The notes under the pieces: generated by a model
Seen by the model: the letters and a program-made list of their open reading frames with translations, nothing else
Told to the model about the DNA's origin: nothing
Databases searched by the model: none
Shown here: positions 6,951 to 12,389 of the stretch, piece after piece
Numbering within the stretch: the stretch's first letter is position 1
Layout of the letters: every line of letters starts with the position of its first letter
From: an uncultured Clostridia bacterium
GTDB lineage: Bacteria > Bacillota > Clostridia > TANB77 > CAG-508
Assembly (NCBI GenBank): GCA_947630255.1
Contig: CANRGU010000031.1
Coordinates: forward strand, 1 to 12,389
Reading direction: 5' to 3'
Length of the DNA stretch: 12,389 nt
Translations under genes and position numbers: made by a program

Positions 6951-7592
6951 TTATTCAAAACTTCTTATTATTTCATTAATACCTGCGTCCTTTGTAGTGC
7001 TTGTTGCTATTATGCTTACAAAATATTTATCTAGTTTATACACATAATACTTTTGTATCATTGTTACATTGTTCATTGTTGCTGTTGATGTTAATGTAGT
7101 AAATTCTTTGTTTGCAATTGTTTCCTTTCCTTCTTCTCCCATTTCATACTTAATAGAATCTACACTTGTTAATTGATTCTTAAGTTGACTTAGATAAGAA
7201 TCTACTGTTAAGTCAATTAATGGTTTTTCGCTTAATAATACTACATTGTTTCCTGTGTTTGGATCATTTGCTACCATATAATAAGCACTTGTTAGCTTAG
7301 ATACTTCTGCTGCCATTTTTTGCTCGTCATTTAATAAGTCTGTTCCTAAATCCATCATTTCAGCAATTTCTTCATCACTTGAATATGACCAACCTTCTGG
7401 TAAATTAAACTTTAATCCTAAAAAATCATTTGTGTAAACATTGTTTTCCCATTTTCCCATTGAAAATTCTTTTGATTCAGTTTTTTCTTCTTCGTTGTTA
7501 GTTGTTACGTCTTTTGCTCCACATCCTGCTAATAAAAATAACATACTTGCAACAAGTATAATAAGTAATGTGTTTTTTATTACTTTTTTCAA
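6951..7592 (-). CDS. Predicted lipoprotein, function unknown
   Basis: The product is a 213-residue secreted lipoprotein. It has a basic N-terminus, a hydrophobic stretch (LLIILVASMLFLL) and the lipobox LAGC, with lipidated Cys at residue 24 from the chosen start. An acidic, low-complexity linker (TTNNEEEKTESKE) follows. The mature domain begins around GKWENNVYTNDFLGLKFNLPEGW; this start resembles several clostridial lipoproteins of unknown role, and I recognise no enzyme motif. I chose the TTG at 7592 because GAGGTGAT lies just upstream; a GTG at 7601 in the same frame falls inside that ribosome binding site. It has its own promoter and terminator and lies between tuf and plsX without a clear functional link to either. 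Confidence 0.8.
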   Translation of the reverse strand: MKKVIKNTLLIILVASMLFLLAGCGAKDVTTNNEEEKTESKEFSMGKWENNVYTNDFLGLKFNLPEGWSYSSDEEIAEMMDLGTDLLNDEQKMAAEVSKLTSAYYMVANDPNTGNNVVLLSEKPLIDLTVDSYLSQLKNQLTSVDSIKYEMGEEGKETIANKEFTTLTSTATMNNVTMIQKYYVYKLDKYFVSIIATSTTKDAGINEIIRSFE

Positions 7593-7610
7593 TTTTATCA
7601 CCTCGCATTT

Positions 7611-7639
7611 ATTATATATGATATTTAAAAAAAGTACAA
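7611..7639 (-). promoter_or_regulatory. Promoter of the lipoprotein gene
   Basis: On the minus strand TTGTAC (7639-7634), 17 bases, and a perfect TATAAT (7616-7611). The start codon is only 19 bases after the -10 box, so the leader is very short. Confidence 0.7.
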
Positions 7640-7672
7640 TATTTTTCCAAGATTATATAAATTAAAGTATAC

Positions 7673-7704
7673 AAAAATAGAGGTTACTTCTAACCTCTAT
7701 TTTT
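7673..7704 (-). terminator. Terminator of tuf
   Basis: Perfect 14-base-pair arms (7673-7686 and 7691-7704) surround a 4-base loop. In the minus-strand transcript the second arm ends in five U residues. It lies 14 bases after the tuf stop codon. Confidence 0.9.
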
Positions 7705-7717
7705 TATTCCTAGCATA

Positions 7718-8920
7718 TTATTCAATTATATCTGCAACTATACCAGAACCTACTGTTCTACCACCTTCACGAATAGCAAATCTTAATCCTTTTTCGATAG
7801 CTATTGGAGTGATAAGTTCGATTGTCATTGTTACGTTATCACCTGGCATTACCATTTCTGTTCCTGCTGGTAAATCAATAACACCTGTAACGTCTGTTGT
7901 TCTGAAATAGAATTGTGGTCTATATCCATTGAAGAATGGTGTATGTCTTCCACCTTCTTCTTTTGTTAATACATAAACTTCTGCTTTGAATTTTGTATGT
8001 GGATGTATTGTTCCTGGTTTTGCTAAAACTTGACCTCTTTCGATGTCTTTTCTATCAATACCTCTTAATAGAACACCAATGTTGTCTCCTGCTTCTGCTT
8101 GGTCTAATAATTTTCTGAACATTTCTACACCTGTAACAACAGTTTTCTTTCTTTCTGTTGTTAAACCAATTATTTCAACTTCATCTTGTAATTTAACAAC
8201 TCCTCTTTCTACTCTACCTGTAGCAACTGTTCCTCTACCTGTTATAGAGAATACGTCTTCTACTGGCATTAAGAAGTCACCATCTGTTGGTCTATCTGGT
8301 GTTGGGATGTAGCTATCTACTGCATCCATTAATTCTTTCATGCATGCATATTCTGGTGCATTTGGATCTGTTGATGTACTTTCTAGAACTTTTAATGAAG
8401 ATCCTTTTATAATTGGAATTTCATCTCCTGGGAAGTCATAGCTTGAAAGTAAGTCTCTAACTTCCATTTCAACTAATTCTAATAATTCTGGATCGTCTAC
8501 CATATCGCATTTATTTAAGTAAACAACGATATATTTAACACCAACTTGTCTTGCTAAAAGTATATGCTCTCTTGTTTGAGGCATTGGACCATCAGCTGCT
8601 GAAACAACTAATATTGCTCCATCCATTTGAGCTGCACCTGTGATCATGTTTTTAACGTAGTCAGCATGACCTGGACAGTCAACGTGTGCATAGTGTCTTT
8701 TTTCTGTTTCATATTCAACGTGTGCTGTGTTAATTGTGATTCCTCTTGCTTTTTCTTCTGGAGCACCGTCGATTTGATCATATGCTGTATATTGTGCCTT
8801 TCCTAATAATCCTAACCATTTTGTAATAGCTGCTGTTGTTGTTGTTTTTCCGTGGTCAACGTGACCAATTGTACCAATGTTAACATGTGGTTTTGTTCTC
8901 TCAAATTTTTCCTTTGCCAT
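7718..8920 (-). CDS. tuf: Elongation factor Tu
   Basis: A 400-residue GTPase that carries aminoacyl-tRNA to the ribosomal A site. The G1 loop is GHVDHGKT (19-26), followed by switch I RGITINTAHVEYE (59-71), the G3 motif DCPGHADY (81-88), NKCD (136-139) and the later beta-barrel domains ending in GGRTVGSGIVADIIE. It is complete and intact, with no CGG codon and no frameshift. The ATG at 8920 has AAGGAGG upstream. It lies 131 bases downstream of fusA, the usual str-operon order, but has a separate promoter and a strong terminator. Confidence 0.99.
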   Translation of the reverse strand: MAKEKFERTKPHVNIGTIGHVDHGKTTTTAAITKWLGLLGKAQYTAYDQIDGAPEEKARGITINTAHVEYETEKRHYAHVDCPGHADYVKNMITGAAQMDGAILVVSAADGPMPQTREHILLARQVGVKYIVVYLNKCDMVDDPELLELVEMEVRDLLSSYDFPGDEIPIIKGSSLKVLESTSTDPNAPEYACMKELMDAVDSYIPTPDRPTDGDFLMPVEDVFSITGRGTVATGRVERGVVKLQDEVEIIGLTTERKKTVVTGVEMFRKLLDQAEAGDNIGVLLRGIDRKDIERGQVLAKPGTIHPHTKFKAEVYVLTKEEGGRHTPFFNGYRPQFYFRTTDVTGVIDLPAGTEMVMPGDNVTMTIELITPIAIEKGLRFAIREGGRTVGSGIVADIIE

Positions 8921-8989
8921 TTAAATTTTCCTCCTTAAAAATCTTTATTTTATATTTAAAAAATTGATAACCATTTTTTAACAAATGTT

Positions 8990-9018
8990 ATTTTATAACA
9001 TATTATGCAAAAATGCAA
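8990..9018 (-). promoter_or_regulatory. Promoter of tuf
   Basis: On the minus strand TTGCAT (9018-9013), 17 bases, TAAAAT (8995-8990). No terminator is visible after fusA, so tuf may be expressed both from here and by read-through. A small TGTTA/TAACA inverted repeat overlaps the -10 region. Confidence 0.6.
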
Positions 9019-9051
9019 GTATTTTATAAAAAAACTATTTGTTCGTTTTTA

Positions 9052-11136
9052 TTAATCTTCTTTTTTTGCTCTAGAAGCAACAATCTTCTCTAGAACTGAT
9101 TTTGGAACTTCTTCGTAATGACTTGGTTCCATTGAATATGTTCCTCTTCCTTGTGTTTTTGAACGTAAGTCTGTTGCATATCCAAACATGTCTGATAATG
9201 GAATAAATGCTCTTATAATTTGCATTCCGTTTCTTGCTTCCATTCCTTCCATTCTTCCACGTCTTGAGTTAACGTCACCAATAACATCTCCCATATATTC
9301 TTCTGGAACTGTTACTTCTACTTTCATTATTGGCTCTAATATTACAGATTTTGCTTGTTTACATCCTTCTTTGAATGCCATTGAACCTGCAATCTTGAAT
9401 GCCATTTCAGATGAGTCAACATCATGGTAAGAACCATCTACTAAAGTTGCTTTAAAGTCGATAACTGGATATCCAGCAAGTATTCCACTTTCAGCAGCTT
9501 CACGTATTCCTTCTTCTGTTGGTTTGATGTATTCTTTTGGAACAACACCACCAACGATTTTGCTTTCAAATTGAATTCCTGAACCTGGCTCTAATGGTTC
9601 CATTTCTAACCAAACGTGTCCATATTGTCCACGTCCACCAGATTGACGTATGAATTTTCCTTCTACTCTTACTTTATTTCTAATTGTTTCTTTGTAAGAA
9701 ACTTGTGGTTTACCTACATTACATTCTACTTTGAATTCTCTTTTTAATCTATCTACTATGATGTCTAAGTGTAATTCACCCATACCTGCAATGATAGTTT
9801 GACCTGTTTCTTGGTTTGTATATGTTTTGAATGTTGGGTCTTCTTCTGCAAGTTTAGAAAGTGCTATTGCCATTTTTTCTTGAGCTACTTTATCTTTTGG
9901 CTCTATTGCAATTTCTATAACTGGCTCTGGGAATTCCATAGATTCCAATACAACTGGATTGTTAATATCACAAAGTGTATCACCTGTTGTAACTTCTTTT
10001 AATCCAACTGCTGCTGCAATATCTCCAGAATATACTTTATCTATATCCTCTCTGTGATTTGCATGCATTTGAAGAATTCTTCCTATTCTTTCTTTTTTAT
10101 CTTTATTTGCATTTAATACTGTTGATCCAGACTCTAGTGTTCCTGAATAAACTCTAAAGAAACATAATTTTCCTACGAATGGGTCTGTTGCAATTTTGAA
10201 TGCTAAAGCTGCGAAAGGCTCTGTATCAGATGTTTTTCTTTCTGTTTCTTCACCATCTAATGTTACACCCTTAATGTGTGGTATATCTAATGGTGATGGC
10301 ATGAAATCTACAACTGCATTTAATAATTCTTGAACACCTTTATTTTTGTATGATGAACCACAGCAAACAGGAACTACTTTATTTGCAATTGTTCCTAGTC
10401 TTAATCCTTTTTTGATTTCAGCTTCAGATAGTTCTCCACCATCTAAATATTTCATCATTAATTCATCATCTTGTTCTGCAGCAGCTTCTACCATTTCTGA
10501 TCTGAATTTATTTGCCATTTCTACTAAATCTGCTGGAATATCTGTTTCCTCTATTTCTTTTCCTAAATCATCTTTATGGATAAATGCTCTCATTTTTATT
10601 AAATCAACTATACCTTTAAAAGTATCTTCTGCTCCTATAGGTAATTGAATTGGAATAGCATTTGCATTTAATCTAGTACGCATTTGTTCAACACATGCTA
10701 AGAAATTTGCTCCTGTAATATCCATTTTATTTACATATGCCATTCTTGGTACATGATAATTATCAGCTTGTCTCCAAACTGTTTCTGATTGTGGTTGTAC
10801 TCCACCTTTTGCACAAAAAACTGTAACTGATCCGTCTAATACTCTTAAAGATCTTTCAACCTCAACAGTAAAATCAACGTGACCTGGTGTGTCAATTATG
10901 TTTATTCTATGTCCTAGCCATTGACAAGTTGTTGCAGCAGAAGTAATTGTAATTCCTCTCTCTTGCTCTTGTTCCATCCAGTCCATAGTAGCTTCACCTT
11001 CGTGAACTTCTCCTATTTTATGAGTTTTACCTGTATAAAAAAGAATTCTTTCTGTTGTTGTAGTTTTTCCTGCATCGATGTGAGCCATTATTCCTATATT
11101 TCTTGTTTTCTCTAATGGAAATGCTCTACCTGCCAT
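9052..11136 (-). CDS. fusA: Elongation factor G
   Basis: A 694-residue translocation GTPase, complete. The P loop is AHIDAGKT (18-25), switch I RGITIT (60-65), the G3 motif DTPGHVD (82-88) and NKMD (136-139). Domains II to V follow, including GMGELHLDI and GRGQYGHVW, and the C-terminal QGRGTYSMEPSHYEEVP. The ATG at 11136 has GGAGGAG upstream and lies 24 bases after the rpsG stop codon, so the two are co-transcribed. It has no in-frame CGG despite its length, in contrast to plsX, glyA and topA. Confidence 0.99.
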   Translation of the reverse strand: MAGRAFPLEKTRNIGIMAHIDAGKTTTTERILFYTGKTHKIGEVHEGEATMDWMEQEQERGITITSAATTCQWLGHRINIIDTPGHVDFTVEVERSLRVLDGSVTVFCAKGGVQPQSETVWRQADNYHVPRMAYVNKMDITGANFLACVEQMRTRLNANAIPIQLPIGAEDTFKGIVDLIKMRAFIHKDDLGKEIEETDIPADLVEMANKFRSEMVEAAAEQDDELMMKYLDGGELSEAEIKKGLRLGTIANKVVPVCCGSSYKNKGVQELLNAVVDFMPSPLDIPHIKGVTLDGEETERKTSDTEPFAALAFKIATDPFVGKLCFFRVYSGTLESGSTVLNANKDKKERIGRILQMHANHREDIDKVYSGDIAAAVGLKEVTTGDTLCDINNPVVLESMEFPEPVIEIAIEPKDKVAQEKMAIALSKLAEEDPTFKTYTNQETGQTIIAGMGELHLDIIVDRLKREFKVECNVGKPQVSYKETIRNKVRVEGKFIRQSGGRGQYGHVWLEMEPLEPGSGIQFESKIVGGVVPKEYIKPTEEGIREAAESGILAGYPVIDFKATLVDGSYHDVDSSEMAFKIAGSMAFKEGCKQAKSVILEPIMKVEVTVPEEYMGDVIGDVNSRRGRMEGMEARNGMQIIRAFIPLSDMFGYATDLRSKTQGRGTYSMEPSHYEEVPKSVLEKIVASRAKKED

Positions 11137-11160
11137 TTATTTTTCTCCTCCTTCTTTATT

Positions 11161-11631
11161 TTACCATTTGTAGTGTGCAAAAGCTTTATTAGCTTCAGCC
11201 ATTCTGTGCATTTCTTCTTTTTTCTTGAATGATCCACCTGTGCTGTTTGTAGCATCTATTATCTCATTTGCTAACTTTTCAGCCATAGTTTTTTCATGTC
11301 TATTTCTAGCGTAATTTACAAGCCATCTTAATCCTAAAGTTTGTCTTCTTTCTGCTCTTATTTCGATTGGAACTTGATATGTAGCTCCACCAACTCTTCT
11401 TGCTTTAACTTCAAGGACTGGCATTACGTTATTTAATGCTGCTTCAAAAACTTCTAATGCGTCTTTTCCTTCTTTTTCTTTTATAATATCAAACGCATCA
11501 TATACTATTTTTTGAGCAACTGTTTTTTTACCATCTAACATTATATTGTTTATTAATTTTGTTACAATTTTACTATTATATATTGGATCTGGTAAAACTT
11601 CTCTTTTTGCTATATATCCTCTCCTTGGCAC
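11161..11631 (-). CDS. rpsG: 30S ribosomal protein S7
   Basis: A 156-residue primary binder of the 16S rRNA 3' domain that nucleates assembly of the 30S head. Typical stretches are MPRRGYIAKREVLPDP, KLINNIMLDGKKTVAQ, VKARRVGGATYQVP, RRQTLGLRWLV and the C-terminal AEANKAFAHYKW. The start is a GTG at 11631 with AAGGAG nine bases upstream. In E. coli S7 represses its own operon by binding the rpsL-rpsG spacer; here that spacer is 149 bases long and contains a conspicuous hairpin. Confidence 0.99.
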   Translation of the reverse strand: MPRRGYIAKREVLPDPIYNSKIVTKLINNIMLDGKKTVAQKIVYDAFDIIKEKEGKDALEVFEAALNNVMPVLEVKARRVGGATYQVPIEIRAERRQTLGLRWLVNYARNRHEKTMAEKLANEIIDATNSTGGSFKKKEEMHRMAEANKAFAHYKW

Positions 11632-11713
11632 TATTCTTCACTCCTTTTTATAAATTCTAATAGATATTTAAATAAATACCTAAAGTTACTCTGAAAGGTT
11701 CTTTCCTTCCCGC

Positions 11714-11751
11714 ATAGTGCTTATAAATTTATATCTCTTTATTAGCACTAT
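11714..11751 (-). promoter_or_regulatory. Imperfect hairpin in the rpsL-rpsG spacer, candidate S7 site
   Basis: ATAGTGCT (11714-11721) pairs with AGCACTAT (11744-11751). After one T/T mismatch ATAAA pairs with TTTAT, giving 13 base pairs around a 10-base loop. In the transcript it is followed by GCGGGAAGGAAAG rather than a U-run, so it is not a terminator. By analogy with E. coli it could be a translational feedback site for S7. The analogy is of position, not of sequence. Confidence 0.45.
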
Positions 11752-11780
11752 TAATTTTTTAACTCATTATTCAAAAATGT

Positions 11781-12194
11781 TTAATTTTTTGGTTTTTTTG
11801 CACCATACTTAGATCTAGCTTGCATTCTATCCTTAACACCAGCTGTATCTAATGTACCTCTTATAATGTGGTATCTAACACCAGGGATATCTTTTACCCT
11901 TCCACCTCTGATTAATACAACGCTGTGTTCTTGTAAGTTATGACCTATACCTGGAATATATGATGTTACTTCATATCCATTTGAAAGTCTTACTCTGGCA
12001 ACTTTTCTTAAAGCAGAGTTTGGTTTTTTAGGTGTTACTGTTTTTACTACTGTACATACTCCTCTTTTTTGTGGTGCTCTATTATTTGTTTGTTTATTTA
12101 ATTTTGAGTTGAATCCTTTTAAAAGAGCAGGGGCTTTTGCTTTTGATGTTGTAGTTTTTCTTCCTTTTCTTACTAATTGATTAATTGTTGGCAC
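11781..12194 (-). CDS. rpsL: 30S ribosomal protein S12
   Basis: A 137-residue decoding-centre protein. It starts MPTINQLVRKGRK, contains APQKRGVCTVVKTVTPKKPNS-type sequence (residues about 40-60), then GYEVTSYIPGIGHNLQEHS, LIRGGRVKDIPGVRYH and ends RSKYGAKKPKN. The lysines usually changed in streptomycin resistance appear unaltered (KKPNS and GRVKD contexts). I place the start at the GTG at 12194, which matches the family N-terminus and has AGGAGGTG about nine bases upstream. A GTG at 12206 in the same frame is part of that ribosome binding site and would add four non-family residues. It is the first gene of the str operon. Confidence 0.98.
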   Translation of the reverse strand: MPTINQLVRKGRKTTTSKAKAPALLKGFNSKLNKQTNNRAPQKRGVCTVVKTVTPKKPNSALRKVARVRLSNGYEVTSYIPGIGHNLQEHSVVLIRGGRVKDIPGVRYHIIRGTLDTAGVKDRMQARSKYGAKKPKN

Positions 12195-12224
12195 TTTAAA
12201 TTTCACCTCCTATTTTTATATTAA

Positions 12225-12243
12225 AAAAGTGCTAATAACTTTT
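12225..12243 (-). promoter_or_regulatory. Small U-tailed hairpin in the rpsL leader
   Basis: AAAAGT and ACTTTT can pair around a 7-base loop in the leader, followed by U residues. The pairing is short and AT-rich, so an attenuator role is doubtful. The loop region contains TTATTAGCACT, nearly repeated as TTATAAGCACT in the hairpin of the rpsL-rpsG spacer. Confidence 0.25.
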
Positions 12244-12260
12244 AAACACTAACGCGTTAT

Positions 12261-12289
12261 ATTCTATCATTCTAGCTTGCTTTTGTCAA
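12261..12289 (-). promoter_or_regulatory. Promoter of the rpsL-rpsG-fusA operon
   Basis: On the minus strand a perfect TTGACA (12289-12284), 17 bases and TAGAAT (12266-12261). About 65 bases separate the -10 box from the rpsL start. Upstream (12290-12389) is AT-rich sequence with no gene that I can support. Confidence 0.8.
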
Positions 12290-12389
12290 TAGTTTTTTCA
12301 ACTTTTTACGCAATTATAAATTGCAATATTAAGTGTCCGCTTTTTATACAATGTTGTGATTTTTATATTTTTAGACTTGTAATGCTGAT

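Noticed and set aside
11714..11751. Intrinsic terminator between rpsL and rpsG
   Set aside because: The hairpin is followed by a G- and A-rich stretch, not a U-run, and rpsG needs the upstream promoter since no strong one is seen in the spacer.
1..12389. tRNA, rRNA or other structured RNA genes
   Set aside because: I saw no cloverleaf or rRNA-like sequence on either strand. Intergenic stretches are short and AT-rich.

Overview
The window is strongly AT-rich and every recognisable gene lies on the minus strand. Near-consensus -35/-10 promoters, strong AGGAGG-type ribosome binding sites, frequent GTG/TTG starts and U-tailed hairpin terminators point to a low-GC Firmicute. Protein content (a DUF6514-like protein, a clostridial-type lipoprotein, an Rpn/PD-(D/E)XK protein, an IS150-type insertion sequence end) suggests Clostridia, possibly an uncultured gut lineage; the species cannot be told.

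Read in the direction of transcription (high to low coordinates): the str operon rpsL-rpsG-fusA (12194 to 9052) starts from a strong promoter. tuf (8920 to 7718) has its own promoter and terminator. A lipoprotein of unknown function (7592 to 6951) is a single-gene unit. plsX (6812 to 5783) and acpP (5701 to 5462) form a small lipid-synthesis unit. A DUF6514-like gene (5211 to 4900) stands alone. glyA (4761 to 3522) and topA (3510 to 1523) are directly adjacent. Downstream of topA is a decayed accessory patch: a solo end of an IS3/IS150-type element (1500 to about 1419), a BRO-N (phage antirepressor-type) gene with an atypical C-terminus (1317 to 691), and the C-terminal remnant of an Rpn-type nuclease/transposase gene (682 to 56).

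The most striking feature is translational. Three core genes, plsX, glyA and topA (twice), are interrupted by a one-base insertion. At all four places the extra base is a C directly in front of a conserved glycine codon GGA/GGT, so the zero frame presents the arginine codon CGG. A hand scan of the window finds no other CGG in frame in any real gene. Skipping one base at each CGG restores a full-length, family-typical protein. The highly expressed genes (rpsL, rpsG, fusA, tuf, acpP) have neither CGG codons nor frameshifts. This is what would be expected if CGG were an unassigned or hungry codon resolved by +1 frameshifting or quadruplet decoding. A systematic sequencing or assembly artefact must be excluded first.

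A second point is a long imperfect hairpin in the rpsL-rpsG spacer, where ribosomal protein S7 binds in the E. coli str operon. A motif from its 3' arm recurs in the rpsL leader.
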